A stretch of 64,000 bases of DNA from Oceanobacillus manasiensis. Lineage in GTDB: Bacteria; Bacillota; Bacilli; Bacillales; Amphibacillaceae. The translations under genes and the position numbers were made by a program. Location of the stretch: contig NZ_CCDL010000002.1 in the NCBI RefSeq assembly GCF_000724085.1, positions 558,001-622,000 on the forward strand. Reading direction: 5' to 3'. Each line of letters opens with the position of its first letter. Position 1 is the first letter of the stretch. The notes beneath the pieces were generated by a model. That model had not been told where the DNA came from. It saw only the letters and a program-made list of their open reading frames with translations, and made no database searches. This document shows, in pieces, positions 45,831 through 56,954 of the stretch.

Positions 45831-48800
45831 TTAAAACAAGGATAATTGATTTTTTTCTGCCATTCCTTCAAGGCATCCATGGTTATCAAGATATTCTAAT
45901 ACTGTTTTAGAAATTTTACTTCTTTCACGTAAATCTTCCTTCGAGAGAAATTCCCCTTCTTCTCTTGCTTTCACAATATTGAGCGCAGCGTTTGTACCCA
46001 AGCCATCTACTGCATTAAACGGGGGTAATAAGGAATTGCCATCTACAATAAATTCAGTAGCACTAGATTTGTAGAGGTCAACCTTATTAAAGTGAAAACC
46101 ACGTTCACACATTTCCAAAGATATTTCCAGTACTGTTAGAAGACTTTTTTCTTTTGGAGGTGCTTCGTTCCCCTTGGCTGTAATGGAATCAATCCGTTGT
46201 TTAATAGCAGCCGGCCCTTTTATCATGGTATCTAGTTCAAAGTCATCCGCTCTTACAGTGAAGTAAGCAGCATAGAAGAAGATCGGATGGTGGACTTTAA
46301 AGTAGGCTATTCGAACAGCCATCAAAACATAAGCTGCGGCGTGTGCTTTAGGAAACATATATTTAATCTTTTTACATGATTCTATATACCAATCCGGCAC
46401 ACCGTGTTTCTTCATTTCTGTAATCCATTCATCCTGCAGCCCTTTTCCTTTTCGTACAAATTCCATAATTTTAAATGCCAAAGAAGCTTCCAAACCTTTA
46501 TGCATTAAATAGACCATAATGTCATCACGACAACCAATCACGTCCGGCAGCTCACATATTCCATCGTTAATCAGTTCCTGTGCATTACCAAGCCAAACGT
46601 CTGTACCATGTGAGAGACCAGAAATAATGACCAGCTCCGCAAATGTACTTGGTTTTGTATCTTCAAGCATTTGTCTTACAAATTTAGTACCAAACTCTGG
46701 AACCCCTAATGTACCTGTTTTACAATAAATTTGCTCTGGTGTAACCCCTAATGAATCTGTACCTGAAAAGATCTTCATTACCTCAGGGTCATCTGTAGGA
46801 ATTGTTTTAGGGTCAATTCCGCTTAAGTCTTGTAGCATCCGTATTACCGTAGGATCATCATGACCTAAAATATCAAGTTTAAGCAAATTATCATGTATGG
46901 AATGGAAATCAAAATGTGTTGTTCTCCATTCACTTTTACGATCATCTGCTGGAAATTGAATTGGGGTAAAATCAAAGATTTCTTTATCATCGGGTACAAC
47001 AATAATGCCACCAGGATGCTGACCCGTCGTGCGTTTAACACCAGTCGTTCCTTGTACAAGCCTGTCTACCTCAGCATTTTTATATACAAGCTGTTTGTCA
47101 GAAGCGTAACCTTTCACATATCCATAGGCGGTTTTCTCGGCAATCGTTCCAATGGTACCTGCTCGGTAAACATTATCAACCCCAAATAATTCTTTAGTGT
47201 AGTTGTGTGCTTGTGGCTGGTATGCCCCTGAGAAGTTTAAGTCAATATCAGGGACTTTATCCCCTTTAAAGCCAAGGAAAGTCTCAAATGGAATGTCCTG
47301 GCCATCTTTAGTAAGGGGTATGTTACATTGCGGGCAATTTTTATCATCAAGGTCAAATCCGCTTCCCACAGAACCATCTGTAATAAACTCATGGTGATGA
47401 CATTCTAAGCATACATAATGTGGCGGTAATGGGTTTACTTCTGTAATTTCCGTCATTGTTGCTACAAAAGATGACCCTACGGAGCCACGAGAACCAACAA
47501 GATACCCGTCGTCAAGCGACTTCTTCACAAGCTTATGAGAAATTAAATAAATAACCGCAAACCCATGTCCAATTATACTTTCTAGCTCTTTCTCAAGGCG
47601 ATCTGTTACAATTTGTGGCACCGGTTCACCGTATATTTTCTTTGCTCTGGTATAGCAAAGATCACGCATTTCCTGGTCAGCACCTTCAATTGTAGGAGTG
47701 AAAAGACCATCTTTCACTGGTGAAATTTCGTCAATTTCATCGGCAATTTTATTTGAGTTTTCCACCACAATTTCATTCGCTTTCTCCTCACCAAGAAAAT
47801 GAAATGCCTTTACCATTTCAGTAGTCGTACGGAATGGTGTTTCAGGAAGTGTTTGACGATTGAGTGGGTTACCAGCTTGAGCAGCTATCAATATTTGTCG
47901 GTAAACCTTGTCATGGTCATCTAAATAATGTACATTACCTGTGGCTACAACAGTTTTACCCAAACGATCTCCCATATCCACTAACTTTTTTATAATATCT
48001 AGAATTTGAGCTTCATTCTGTACGAGGTCTTTCTCAATTAAGTGTGCATAGTTTGCAGGTGGCTGTACTTCAATGTAATCATAAAATTCGGCCACACTTT
48101 CCGCTTCTTCAGCTGATTTCTGCATCATAGTTTCAAAAACTTCGCCTTTATCACATGCAGAACCGATAAGCAGACCCTCTCGGTACTTTTTCAAAAGAGA
48201 TCTCGGTATACGAGGGACCCTATAAAAGTAGTCGATATGCGCATGGGAAACGAGCTTATAAATATTTTTCAACCCTTCATCTGATTTTGCCATTATGGTG
48301 CAATGAAATGGTCGTGAACGCTGGTATGCATTGCCTTCTCCCATATGGTTATTCAAGTGAAGATGATTTGCGATTTCTTTTTCCAAAAGCTTTTGCACAA
48401 GCTTCCATAATAAATAACCTGTAGCTTCTGCATCATAAATAGCTCTATGATGCTGTGTAAGCTCAATGTCAAGGTGCTTACATAATGTATTAAGTCGATG
48501 GTTTTTTAATTCAGGGAATAAAAATCTGGCAAGCTCTAGCGTATCCATTACAGCATTTTCAGCCTTAGGATAATCTATTCTTTTAAAACCTTGGTTTAGA
48601 AATCCCATGTCAAAACTAGCGTTATGCGCAACTAAAATATCCTTACCCATCCATTTATGAAAGTCTTTGAGAACAGTCGATACTTCTGGTGCATCTTTTA
48701 CCATGTCATCTGTAATACCAGTTAAGTCTGTCGTTGTTTGTGACAAGGGGTGATGTGGGTTTGCGAATGATTCAAACCTATCAACAATCTCTCCGTTGCA

Positions 48801-50123
48801 AACTTTTACGGCAGCAAGTTCAATAATGGTGTCATACACTGCAGACAATCCAGTCGTTTCCACGTCAAAAACAATGTAGTTGGCACTTGCTAGATCAATA
48901 TCCTGTTCATTATAAGCAATTGGTACGCCATCATCTACAAGATTTGCTTCTACTCCATAAAGGACTTTAATTCCATTCTTTTGACCCGCAGCATGTGCGT
49001 CAGGGAAACCTTGCACACCTGCATGATCAGTAATAGCAACTGCCTTATGACCCCACTTTGCTGCCTGGGCTATTAAATTACTAGGCGAAACAACAGCATC
49101 CATTTGACTCATAGTGGAATGAGCATGTAGCTCTACCCTTCTTTTATCTTCAGGAGCATCATCCATCCGTGTTTCAACTTTTATTTCGTGAATGTCATTT
49201 GCCATCATAGCTAGCTCATTTGTATACATATCTGTTTGAATGCTACCCCTAGCTTTAATCCACATCCCTTTTTTCACTGTTTCAAATTTTTCAGCATCTT
49301 CATCACCTTTAGAGAACATTTTAATTTGTAGGGAATCCGTGTAATCTGTGGCTTTAATAATTAAAAGACTTCTACCAGAACGTAACTTGCGAATGTCTAC
49401 ATCAAAGATGTAACCCTGGATGGTAACGCGGCGTTCTTCGTCTTGTATCTCTTGGATTTGAAGAGGTTCATCTTGTATTTTATAGCCCAATGTTAGAGGA
49501 CGATTGTCTTGCTGTATTTTCTGAGTATCTCTTTTCTCTTTTTCTTGAACAGTCTTAAGAACGAGCTTCTGATCCTCCATCGCTTTTTGTTCTTTAAACT
49601 TTTTTAGTGCTTCTTCCTCAGCTTTGACTTCTGTTTCAATTGGATAATAACGAAGACCAGCTTTTAAGCAAAACAATTTAAAATCTGGATCAAGTCGTTT
49701 TTTCAGGGCAGAGCCTTCTGCTTCATTTCTCACAGTTAACATAATCTTATTACTGTTTACTTGAGGTATTTGCTCATGAATTAAGTCCTTGTAAGCAGGC
49801 GACAAATCTGTCTTACTTCCTACGAATAGTTTCCAGTATGCTGTAATGGTCTCTTCATCACAGCTATTATCTTCTGTTAGAACAGTTAATTCTGTAGTGG
49901 CGACATGCTCAAAAGTGTCATTTAATTTACCAGCCAAAAGCTGGTAAACCTGTATTGGCAATACGCGTTCTACATATATATGAAAATGCCACGTTTTGGT
50001 TTTTTTATATATTTCGAGTTTTTCTAGATAACTATCATTAAAAAAGGCTTCTACATCTTCTCCAGCAATTTGCAGCTGTTTTAAGAGAAGACGCATTTTT
50101 TCTTTTTTTGTTAAGTCCATCAT
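45831..50123 (-). CDS. polC: DNA polymerase III alpha subunit, PolC type
   Basis: The main replicative polymerase of low-GC Gram-positives. The 1430-aa product (B. subtilis 1437) contains an N-terminal domain (about 1-220), an OB fold ([31 protein letters not shown]), a split PHP domain ([18 protein letters not shown]), an inserted proofreading exonuclease ([47 protein letters not shown]), and the polymerase core with a zinc finger (CLECHHHEF...CPQCNIP) and [12 protein letters not shown]. It starts with a double ATG. The usual upstream neighbour proS is missing. Confidence 0.99.
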   Translation of the reverse strand: MMDLTKKEKMRLLLKQLQIAGEDVEAFFNDSYLEKLEIYKKTKTWHFHIYVERVLPIQVYQLLAGKLNDTFEHVATTELTVLTEDNSCDEETITAYWKLFVGSKTDLSPAYKDLIHEQIPQVNSNKIMLTVRNEAEGSALKKRLDPDFKLFCLKAGLRYYPIETEVKAEEEALKKFKEQKAMEDQKLVLKTVQEKEKRDTQKIQQDNRPLTLGYKIQDEPLQIQEIQDEERRVTIQGYIFDVDIRKLRSGRSLLIIKATDYTDSLQIKMFSKGDEDAEKFETVKKGMWIKARGSIQTDMYTNELAMMANDIHEIKVETRMDDAPEDKRRVELHAHSTMSQMDAVVSPSNLIAQAAKWGHKAVAITDHAGVQGFPDAHAAGQKNGIKVLYGVEANLVDDGVPIAYNEQDIDLASANYIVFDVETTGLSAVYDTIIELAAVKVCNGEIVDRFESFANPHHPLSQTTTDLTGITDDMVKDAPEVSTVLKDFHKWMGKDILVAHNASFDMGFLNQGFKRIDYPKAENAVMDTLELARFLFPELKNHRLNTLCKHLDIELTQHHRAIYDAEATGYLLWKLVQKLLEKEIANHLHLNNHMGEGNAYQRSRPFHCTIMAKSDEGLKNIYKLVSHAHIDYFYRVPRIPRSLLKKYREGLLIGSACDKGEVFETMMQKSAEEAESVAEFYDYIEVQPPANYAHLIEKDLVQNEAQILDIIKKLVDMGDRLGKTVVATGNVHYLDDHDKVYRQILIAAQAGNPLNRQTLPETPFRTTTEMVKAFHFLGEEKANEIVVENSNKIADEIDEISPVKDGLFTPTIEGADQEMRDLCYTRAKKIYGEPVPQIVTDRLEKELESIIGHGFAVIYLISHKLVKKSLDDGYLVGSRGSVGSSFVATMTEITEVNPLPPHYVCLECHHHEFITDGSVGSGFDLDDKNCPQCNIPLTKDGQDIPFETFLGFKGDKVPDIDLNFSGAYQPQAHNYTKELFGVDNVYRAGTIGTIAEKTAYGYVKGYASDKQLVYKNAEVDRLVQGTTGVKRTTGQHPGGIIVVPDDKEIFDFTPIQFPADDRKSEWRTTHFDFHSIHDNLLKLDILGHDDPTVIRMLQDLSGIDPKTIPTDDPEVMKIFSGTDSLGVTPEQIYCKTGTLGVPEFGTKFVRQMLEDTKPSTFAELVIISGLSHGTDVWLGNAQELINDGICELPDVIGCRDDIMVYLMHKGLEASLAFKIMEFVRKGKGLQDEWITEMKKHGVPDWYIESCKKIKYMFPKAHAAAYVLMAVRIAYFKVHHPIFFYAAYFTVRADDFELDTMIKGPAAIKQRIDSITAKGNEAPPKEKSLLTVLEISLEMCERGFHFNKVDLYKSSATEFIVDGNSLLPPFNAVDGLGTNAALNIVKAREEGEFLSKEDLRERSKISKTVLEYLDNHGCLEGMAEKNQLSLF

Positions 50124-50189
50124 ATATCCCCCTGTTACAGCTGTGAATCGTTTTTTGACTCCTCAACATATTTTACCAAAAAAACGAGG

Positions 50190-50233
50190 TAAAATCAGCG
50201 AGAACCTTTGTCGATTTCAAGACAAAGGTTCTC
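50190..50233 (-). terminator. Strong hairpin between rseP and polC
   Basis: A perfect 13-bp stem GAGAACCTTTGTC/GACAAAGGTTCTC with an 8-base loop; the tract after it on the minus strand (GCTGATTTTA) is only weakly T-rich. It is the main feature of the 249-bp gap where proS would stand; the rest of that gap shows no gene. Confidence 0.7.
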
Positions 50234-50372
50234 AACTCTTGCTGTATTATTTGTAGTTCACTGTGAGGCAAATACTGCGCTAACTTGACGCAATTGCTAC
50301 GTACATTTCAGCCTTTGAATAATTTAGTAGCGATTTCTATTTATCAGTCTTAACGCTTAAATATCTATAATC

Positions 50373-51644
50373 CTACAGGAATAAGCGTTGGATATCGTTC
50401 CAAGTTACGACGATCATGAGTAACATTAATAATGCAAAGCCAACGAAGTGAAAGATCCCTTCTTTTTCAGGCGCAATTGGTTTGCCGCGAATCGCTTCAA
50501 CTCCGACAAACAATAGTCTTCCTCCATCAAGTGCAGGAAGCGGAACGAGATTGACAATACCAAGATTAATACTTAATATTGCTGTCCATAAAAGGAAATT
50601 CATAAAACCAGTTTGTACAACTTGGTCTGTAGCATCATAGATACCGACCGGACCCGACAACATATCAATAGAAACCTGTCCAGTAATTAACATACCAAGA
50701 TTCGTTAAAATTAATTTTGTTGTGTCATAGGTTTGGGTAAAACCATATTTGAGTGTACCAAGTACTGATTTTTCATAAGCTAGATTCACACCTAGTTGAC
50801 CAATTGTTTCTTTCCCATCTACACCTTCCACTTCCAACTCTCTAGGAGTTACCGTTAGTGGAACTTGTTCGCCATTACGCTGGACAATAATATCTAATTC
50901 TTGACCGGGGTTGGCTCTGACAATTGTAGTAAACTCATCCCAGGTGGACACAGATGTATCGCCTATTTTCACCACTTCATCATTTTTTTGCAAACCTGCT
51001 GTTTCAGCCGGACTACCTTCTTCTATTTCTCCCATTTGTGCCTGATCAACAGGTGCCCCTTGTATAATACCAAGAATGAAAAAGATCACCATTGCCAAAA
51101 TAAAGTTCATCATAGGCCCAGCGAACAACTGCATTGCTCGCTTTCCAACACTTTTAGAAGCAAACTGTCTGTCATATGGCGCGATTTGTGTCTCTCTTTC
51201 ATCCATAACAAAGAATGCTTTTCGGTCTACTTCAAATTGTAGTTTTTCATCATGATCGTCTGGCTCATAACCTTCGATTACTAAACGATGATCCAAATCA
51301 GCATACTCAATCTCCACGACCCTAGCATTAGGATGCTTGGACTTATTATTCACAATAATGCGATTCACTTTGCCATCATCATTAAATTCAAGTCCAACAT
51401 GGTAGCCTGGTTTTAATTCTATTATCTCAGGGTCTTCTCCTGCAACACGTACATATCCACCGATCGGTAATAGACGTATTGTATAAACTGTCTCATTGCG
51501 AGTAAACGCGAAAATCTTGGGTCCGAAGCCAATTGCAAATTCACGTGCTAACATGCCAGCACGTTTGGCGAAAATGAGGTGACCCCATTCATGTATAAAC
51601 ACGAGTAGTCCAAACATGAAAATAAATGCGATAACTGTGTTCAA
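50373..51644 (-). CDS. rseP: RseP/RasP site-2 membrane metalloprotease
   Basis: Cleaves membrane substrates within the bilayer, such as anti-sigma factor RsiW and FtsL in B. subtilis. The product (423 aa) has HEWGH (zinc HExxH) in the first helix, an inserted periplasmic-side region with a PDZ domain (GSPAETAGLQKNDEVVKIGD), and NLVPLPALDGGRLLF in the penultimate helix. A TTG at 51644 fits the ribosome site (AAGGAAGG, 8 bases); a GTG at 51653 overlaps it. It follows cdsA directly, where dxr would normally stand between them. Confidence 0.96.
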   Translation of the reverse strand: MNTVIAFIFMFGLLVFIHEWGHLIFAKRAGMLAREFAIGFGPKIFAFTRNETVYTIRLLPIGGYVRVAGEDPEIIELKPGYHVGLEFNDDGKVNRIIVNNKSKHPNARVVEIEYADLDHRLVIEGYEPDDHDEKLQFEVDRKAFFVMDERETQIAPYDRQFASKSVGKRAMQLFAGPMMNFILAMVIFFILGIIQGAPVDQAQMGEIEEGSPAETAGLQKNDEVVKIGDTSVSTWDEFTTIVRANPGQELDIIVQRNGEQVPLTVTPRELEVEGVDGKETIGQLGVNLAYEKSVLGTLKYGFTQTYDTTKLILTNLGMLITGQVSIDMLSGPVGIYDATDQVVQTGFMNFLLWTAILSINLGIVNLVPLPALDGGRLLFVGVEAIRGKPIAPEKEGIFHFVGFALLMLLMIVVTWNDIQRLFL

Positions 51645-51756
51645 TAAAAACACCTTCCTTTAACCGATATCAGTATATGATGATCAGGAGATTGTCATTA
51701 TTTCGTATTGGGTGACTTTTAAGTATACGATGACCGAGTCATAAATATTTCTATAA

Positions 51757-52563
51757 TTATACAAAGCCTATGAAATGCAAGACAGGTAAAACAAACAACA
51801 TACTGTCAAACCGGTCTAATATCCCGCCATGACCTGGTAGTATGTCCCCAGAATCCTTCACCCCATAATGTCGTTTAAATGCCGATTCTACAAGATCTCC
51901 AACTTGGCCAAAAATGGAGGCTAATACTGTCACTAGTACAACCACTAACATAGAATGCTGTTGAATTGGACTAAACAAATGGAATATGATGGCTACAACA
52001 CATGCTAGTAACACACCACCAACTGCGCCTTCCACTGTCTTATTAGGACTAATCTTCGGCCAGAGTTTTTTCTTTCCAAATGCTCGTCCAAAAAAGTAAG
52101 CCCCTGTATCTGTTGCCCAAATAACAAGGAATACATATACAATTGTTGCAAGGCCATCCGTTGTATAATTTCTTGTTTCAATTAAGAACGAAAAGCCCAT
52201 TCCTACATAAATCGTTGCAAGTAACACAAATCCTGCATGGTCAAAAGAAAACCTGTTCTTAACAAGAACAGTATAAGATAATAAGAGCAATACAACTAAC
52301 ATAATAACATCTGATTTAATGAATAGCGACTCGGGTATTGAAATAAATTCAAATCCATTTGCTGGAAGCATGAGCATCCAAAGTAATAAAATCCCTAACG
52401 CTGAAGATACAGAATACTTTCCAATCTCCCTCATGCGCATAAGCTCTATTAACCCAATTGTAGCCATTAAATAGACAAATAATTCAAAGGGTAACCCTCC
52501 AAATATGACAAATGGTACAAAGATAATTAGTGCTATAATTGCTGTCAGTATTCTTTGTTTCAT
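51757..52563 (-). CDS. cdsA: Phosphatidate cytidylyltransferase CdsA
   Basis: Makes CDP-diacylglycerol for phospholipid synthesis. The 268-aa product has about eight membrane helices and the family signature near the C-terminus: GQVGDLVESAFKRHYGVKDSGD followed by PGHGGILDRFDS. It lies 14 bases after uppS, as in nearly all bacteria. The CDP-DAG it makes feeds pgsA elsewhere in the window. Confidence 0.97.
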   Translation of the reverse strand: MKQRILTAIIALIIFVPFVIFGGLPFELFVYLMATIGLIELMRMREIGKYSVSSALGILLLWMLMLPANGFEFISIPESLFIKSDVIMLVVLLLLSYTVLVKNRFSFDHAGFVLLATIYVGMGFSFLIETRNYTTDGLATIVYVFLVIWATDTGAYFFGRAFGKKKLWPKISPNKTVEGAVGGVLLACVVAIIFHLFSPIQQHSMLVVVLVTVLASIFGQVGDLVESAFKRHYGVKDSGDILPGHGGILDRFDSMLFVLPVLHFIGFV

Positions 52564-52577
52564 AATACTTTAATCAC

Positions 52578-53342
52578 CTAAATTCCTCCGTAGCGGCGCT
52601 TTCGCTGCTGATAATCATTTAATGCTTCTACAAAAACAGCTTCACTAAAGTCAGGCCACAATACATCAGTAAACCAAAACTCTGTATAAGCTAGTTGCCA
52701 GAGCAGGAAGTTACTCAATCGTTGCTCACCACTTGTACGTATTAATAAATCTGGGTCGCTTAATCCCTGCGTATATAGGTAATCAGAAAAGGCCTTTTCA
52801 TCCAATGTATCAAGCGAAATTTTCGAGCAATCAATATCGGTCATGATTCGCTTAATGGCCTGCATGATTTCATACCTACTACCATAGTTTAATGCAAAAT
52901 TTAATAATAATCCATCATTATTCTTTGTTTTATCTTTTGCATATTGAACTGCCTTTTTAGTATGAGCGGGCAACGCATCAAAATCACCAATTGTTTCGAT
53001 TCGAACATTTTTTTCCATTAATTCTGGAAGGTAGATATGTAAGAATTCCTTGGGAAGTTTCATTAAAAAATCAATCTCAGATTTTGGTCTTTTCCAGTTC
53101 TCTGTAGAAAATGCATATAATGTAAGAACTTTTACGTTGTAGTTACTAGCAGCACGTACAACTTTCATAACAGCACTTACACCTTCTTTATGCCCGGCAA
53201 TACGTGGTAGTGAACGTTTTTTTGCCCACCTGCCATTACCATCCATGATGATGGCAACATGGTTTGGGACATTTTCTATATCCTTTTGTTCTATTGGATC
53301 ATCTATTTGTTTCGTTTTTAAAAATGGAAGTTTCATTGACAT
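52578..53342 (-). CDS. uppS: Undecaprenyl pyrophosphate synthase UppS
   Basis: Makes the C55 lipid carrier for peptidoglycan and teichoic acids by cis-prenyl transfer. The 254-aa product has HVAIIMDGNGRWAKKR with the catalytic Asp (about residue 34), GHKEGVSAV, YAFSTENWKRP and the C-terminal DLLIRTSGEQRLSNFLLWQ. Its substrates need an isoprenoid pathway, but the usual neighbouring gene dxr is not in this cluster. Confidence 0.98.
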   Translation of the reverse strand: MSMKLPFLKTKQIDDPIEQKDIENVPNHVAIIMDGNGRWAKKRSLPRIAGHKEGVSAVMKVVRAASNYNVKVLTLYAFSTENWKRPKSEIDFLMKLPKEFLHIYLPELMEKNVRIETIGDFDALPAHTKKAVQYAKDKTKNNDGLLLNFALNYGSRYEIMQAIKRIMTDIDCSKISLDTLDEKAFSDYLYTQGLSDPDLLIRTSGEQRLSNFLLWQLAYTEFWFTDVLWPDFSEAVFVEALNDYQQRKRRYGGI

Positions 53343-53446
53343 CTTATGTCCTCCGAATGCAGTTGATTATCCATACCCTCTCGCACACACTATATGTTTA
53401 TGCTTGGATCAATACATTCTATTCAGTATAGGTGGTATGAATTATC

Positions 53447-53455
53447 ATTATATCA
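53447..53455 (-). promoter_or_regulatory. Possible extended -10 promoter of uppS
   Basis: TGATATAAT on the minus strand, about 105 bases before the uppS ATG, matches the extended -10 pattern; no good -35 is visible. Confidence 0.4.
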
Positions 53456-53577
53456 TTAAAAGCCATGAGAATTATATCGAAAAAAAGGAATACGTTATGT
53501 AATCTTTTCATTGAATCCTTTATCATAACTACTCTCATACATCTTTTTAGTTTTTTATCGTAATTTCTTTCTATTAC

Positions 53578-53608
53578 TTTACTGGTAGTTCATTTACTGA
53601 CCGGTAAA
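53578..53608. repeat. Inverted repeat in the frr-uppS gap
   Basis: TTTACTGGT (53578-53586) and ACCGGTAAA (53600-53608) form an inverted repeat with a 13-base centre, about 125-160 bases upstream of the possible uppS -10. It could be an operator or a hairpin; I do not recognise it. The remaining 410-bp gap holds only AT-rich sequence and the frr terminator. Confidence 0.4.
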
Positions 53609-53689
53609 CCTTCTTTCCACTATACCATGATTTATACAGATATGATACGAATGGTACCTTCTAGGTATGAACCTGCATATAGATGGAAG

Positions 53690-53720
53690 AAAAGAAAAGC
53701 CCCCTTATAAGAAGAGGGCT
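53690..53720 (-). terminator. Intrinsic terminator after frr
   Basis: AGCCC-CTT and AAG-GGGCT pair around a short loop, followed by TTTTCTTTTC on the minus strand, about 30 bases past the frr stop. Confidence 0.88.
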
Positions 53721-53752
53721 ATTACAACTTATTGTACAGAAAAAGGTATGAA

Positions 53753-54301
53753 TTAAACTTCCGTAATTTCTTTTTCTTTGTCTTTTGCAAGTTGATCAAT
53801 ACGAGCAATGTGCTGGTCTGTTTCCTTTTGTACATCATCTTGCGCAGCGCGCACATCATCTTCTGTTAAGTCATCTGACTTTTTCAGCTGATCATTGGCA
53901 TCTCTACGAATATTACGAATTTGCACACGAGATTCTTCTGCATATTTTCCAACAACTTTAATTAGGTCTTTACGACGTTCTTCCGTAAGTGCAGGAATAT
54001 TAATACGGATAACATTTCCATCACTAGACGGAGATAATCCTAAATCTGCTTTTTGGATTGCTTTTTCTACTTCTTGAATCGCTGATTTATCATATGGTGT
54101 AATAACAAGCAGCCTAGCTTCTGGAGCATTAACTGAAGCGAGTTGATTTAATGGAGTGGAAGCTCCATAATAATCCACATAAACATTATCCAAAATACCT
54201 GGATTAGCTCGCCCCGCACGAACAGTAGCCAAGCTCTTTGAAAAAGCCTGCACTGCTTGGGACATCTTATCCTTCATATCTTTCATAATTGATTCTGACA
54301 T
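53753..54301 (-). CDS. frr: Ribosome recycling factor
   Basis: RRF splits post-termination ribosomes with EF-G. The 182-aa product is close to the usual 185 and shows the family core: [37 protein letters not shown], then [47 protein letters not shown]. It starts two bases after the pyrH stop, so the pair is translationally coupled. Confidence 0.98.
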   Translation of the reverse strand: MSESIMKDMKDKMSQAVQAFSKSLATVRAGRANPGILDNVYVDYYGASTPLNQLASVNAPEARLLVITPYDKSAIQEVEKAIQKADLGLSPSSDGNVIRINIPALTEERRKDLIKVVGKYAEESRVQIRNIRRDANDQLKKSDDLTEDDVRAAQDDVQKETDQHIARIDQLAKDKEKEITEV

Positions 54302-54303
54302 TA

Positions 54304-55026
54304 TTATTTCCCCCTTATTGTTGTGCCAATGTTTTCACCTTGGACAACGCGTTTTATGTTACCTTCTTCCGTTATTGAGAAGACAATTAGTGGAATATCA
54401 TTATCCATACAAAGAGTAGAAGCTGTTGAATCCATTACACCTAATCCTTCATTTAGCATTTCCATATAGGATAGCTGCTCATACTTCTCAGCGTTTTTAT
54501 TGACTTTCGGATCATCAGTGTAAACACCGTCAACATTATTTTTGGCCATCAAAATTACTTCAGCTTCAATTTCTGCAGCTCGTAACGCGGCTGTTGTGTC
54601 TGTAGAGAAATACGGATTACCAGTACCTGCCGCGAAGATAACAACTCGCTTTTTCTCCAGGTGACGAATAGCTTTCCTTCTTATGTAAGGCTCTGCAACC
54701 TGACGCATTTCAATGGAAGTCTGAACTCTTGTTGGTATACCAATGTTTTCAAGTCCATCTTGCAATGCGAGTGAGTTCATGATTGTAGCAAGCATCCCCA
54801 TGTAATCGGCATTTGCACGATCCATACCCATTTCACTTCCAACTTTTCCACGCCAGATGTTACCACCGCCAACAACGATCGCTATTTCTACATCTAATTC
54901 TGAGATTGCTTTCACCTGTTCAGCAACGGATTTTATAATCTTTGGCTCAATGCCATAACCCTGTTCACCACTTAAGGCTTCTCCGCTTAACTTTAGTACT
55001 ATTCTTCGGTAACGAGCTGTTGTCAT
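54304..55026 (-). CDS. pyrH: Uridylate kinase PyrH
   Basis: Phosphorylates UMP to UDP. The 240-aa product has the amino acid kinase fold: [80 protein letters not shown] 55026 has GGAGG 5 bases upstream; a start four codons earlier would include that site. The gap to tsf carries two ATAGGG/CCCTAT hairpins. Confidence 0.98.
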   Translation of the reverse strand: MTTARYRRIVLKLSGEALSGEQGYGIEPKIIKSVAEQVKAISELDVEIAIVVGGGNIWRGKVGSEMGMDRANADYMGMLATIMNSLALQDGLENIGIPTRVQTSIEMRQVAEPYIRRKAIRHLEKKRVVIFAAGTGNPYFSTDTTAALRAAEIEAEVILMAKNNVDGVYTDDPKVNKNAEKYEQLSYMEMLNEGLGVMDSTASTLCMDNDIPLIVFSITEEGNIKRVVQGENIGTTIRGK

Positions 55027-55054
55027 AATAACCTCCATGAATAAATAAGATTTT

Positions 55055-55069
55055 ATAGGGTTTCCCTAT
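55055..55069. promoter_or_regulatory. Perfect inverted repeat just upstream of pyrH
   Basis: ATAGGGTTTCCCTAT is a 6-bp perfect stem around a 3-base centre, about 30 bases before the pyrH start. Its arms can also pair with the similar arms at 55148-55172. Confidence 0.5.
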
Positions 55070-55147
55070 GCAAAATTGGTCTTTGTTTGCTTTTTTGTTG
55101 TAGATAAAAACAACAGAAGCAAAAGAAGAGTAAAGTAATTTGGAGAA

Positions 55148-55172
55148 ATAGGGAACAACGAGTGCTCCCTAT
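55148..55172 (-). terminator. Weak terminator-like hairpin after tsf
   Basis: ATAGGGA and TCCCTAT pair around an 11-base loop right after the tsf stop; only ATTTCTCC follows on the minus strand, so termination is probably weak. Confidence 0.5.
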
Positions 55173-55180
55173 GTGGTTTA

Positions 55181-56065
55181 TTATTTTTTAATTTGGCTCA
55201 TTACTTCATCAGCAAAGTTTTCTTCACGTTTTTCCATACCTTCTCCAACTTCATAACGGATGAATGTTTGAACAGTCGCACCTTTATCAGCTACAATTTT
55301 CTTAACTTTTTGGTCTGGATCTTTAACAAAACTTTGTTCTAAAAGACAAATTTCTTCAAAGAATTTCCCAAGACGACCTTCTACCATTTTCTCAACGATA
55401 TTAGCAGGTTTTCCTTCATTCAATGCTTGTGTTTTTAATACTTCGCGCTCATGATTTACCTCATCTTCAGATACTGCGTCACGAGATACATAACGAGGGT
55501 TAACTGCTGCTACATGCATAGCTACATCTTTTGCAAGATCTTCGTCAGTTGTACCTTCAAGCAATGATAGTACACCAATACGTCCACCCATGTGAAGGTA
55601 AGAACCGAATGCATCATTATCTGTTTTTGTTAATACTGTGAAACGACGTAGAGAAATTTTTTCTCCGATTGTTGCAACAGTAGAGTTAATAAACGTCTCA
55701 ACTGTATCCCCATTTCCATGGAGCTCTTGTTGAAGTGCTTCTTCTAGAGTTGTTGGCTTTTGGTTAACAATATGTTTACCAAGTTCTGACAATAAATTCT
55801 TAAACTGATCATTTTTTACTACGAAGTCTGTTTCACAGTTTACTTCTAAAAGAACAGCACTATTGCCTACAACTTCAATGTATGTAGACCCTTCAGCAGC
55901 AATACGATCTGCTTTTTTAGCAGCTTTCGAGATGCCTTTTTCACGAAGATAGTCTGCAGCTTTATTAATATCCCCATCTGTTTCTGTAAGTGCTTTTTTA
56001 CAATCCATCATTCCTGCACCTGTTTTTTCACGTAGTTCTTTAACCATTTTTGCTGTTACTGCCAT
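55181..56065 (-). CDS. tsf: Elongation factor Ts
   Basis: Nucleotide exchange factor of EF-Tu. The 294-aa product has the N-terminal domain ([38 protein letters not shown], with the [12 protein letters not shown] signature) and the core [13 protein letters not shown] and [14 protein letters not shown] regions. It follows rpsB, separated by a strong terminator hairpin that likely sets the ratio of the two products. Confidence 0.98.
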   Translation of the reverse strand: MAVTAKMVKELREKTGAGMMDCKKALTETDGDINKAADYLREKGISKAAKKADRIAAEGSTYIEVVGNSAVLLEVNCETDFVVKNDQFKNLLSELGKHIVNQKPTTLEEALQQELHGNGDTVETFINSTVATIGEKISLRRFTVLTKTDNDAFGSYLHMGGRIGVLSLLEGTTDEDLAKDVAMHVAAVNPRYVSRDAVSEDEVNHEREVLKTQALNEGKPANIVEKMVEGRLGKFFEEICLLEQSFVKDPDQKVKKIVADKGATVQTFIRYEVGEGMEKREENFADEVMSQIKK

Positions 56066-56108
56066 TGTAATTCCTCCTTGTTATAAGTCATTTCTAGGTT
56101 TTTCGCTG

Positions 56109-56148
56109 TAAAAAAGGGTGATAAAAGGCTCTTATCCTCTTATCACCC
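56109..56148 (-). terminator. Hairpin terminator between rpsB and tsf
   Basis: GGGTGATAA pairs with TTATCACCC around a 15-base loop, followed by TTTTTT on the minus strand, right after the rpsB stop. Partial read-through would supply tsf. Confidence 0.88.
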
Positions 56149-56165
56149 TCACCTTTTACTTGAAT

Positions 56166-56912
56166 TTACTCTTGATTTGATTCAGTAGCAGTTACTGCTT
56201 CTTCTTCAGTCTGCACTTCTTCTGTTTCTTCGCCTTGTTTCACTTCCAAAATAGCATCTGCCATTTTAGATGTCAAAAGTTTTACTGCACGGATGGCATC
56301 ATCGTTTGCAGGAATAACATAATCAATTTCATCTGGATCACAGTTTGTATCAACAATTCCGATAATCGGAATGTTCAATTTGTGTGCTTCCGCAATTGCA
56401 ATGCGTTCTTTACGTGGATCGATAACGAACAATGCATCAGGCAATTTGTTCATTTCTTTAATTCCACCAAGGAATTTAACTAGACGATCTTTCTCTTTTA
56501 AAAGATCTACTACTTCTTTTTTAGGCAGTACTTCAAAAGTACCGTCTTCTTCCATACGCTCAATGTCTTTAAGACGGTTGATACGTTTACGGATAGTTTG
56601 GAAGTTAGTAAGTGTTCCACCTAACCAACGTTGGTTAACATAGAACATTCCAGAACGAGTTGCTTCGTCACGGACAGAATCCTGTGCTTGTTTTTTTGTA
56701 CCAACGAAAAGTACTGTCCCGCCATTTGACGCGATTTCTTTCACGTAGTTATAAGCTTCATCAACCTTCTTAACTGTTTTTTGTAGGTCAATGATGTAGA
56801 TGCCGTTACGCTCTGTAAAGATGTATTTTTTCATCTTTGGATTCCAACGGCGAGTCTGATGTCCAAAATGTACACCAGCTTCAAGTAATTGCTTCATAGA
56901 AATTGCTGACAT
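56166..56912 (-). CDS. rpsB: 30S ribosomal protein S2
   Basis: S2 is added late to the 30S subunit. The 248-aa product has the family start [67 protein letters not shown] and [30 protein letters not shown], with an acidic tail. It has its own promoter at 57058-57086 and a structured leader. Confidence 0.99.
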   Translation of the reverse strand: MSAISMKQLLEAGVHFGHQTRRWNPKMKKYIFTERNGIYIIDLQKTVKKVDEAYNYVKEIASNGGTVLFVGTKKQAQDSVRDEATRSGMFYVNQRWLGGTLTNFQTIRKRINRLKDIERMEEDGTFEVLPKKEVVDLLKEKDRLVKFLGGIKEMNKLPDALFVIDPRKERIAIAEAHKLNIPIIGIVDTNCDPDEIDYVIPANDDAIRAVKLLTSKMADAILEVKQGEETEEVQTEEEAVTATESNQE

Positions 56913-56954
56913 AATATTTTCCTCCTAAGGTTTTATTCCTCCGTTCAGGTCATC

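Noticed and set aside
50124-50372. T-box riboswitch left from proS
   Set aside because: The hairpin is a plain perfect stem; I see no T-box sequence or specifier loop arrangement.
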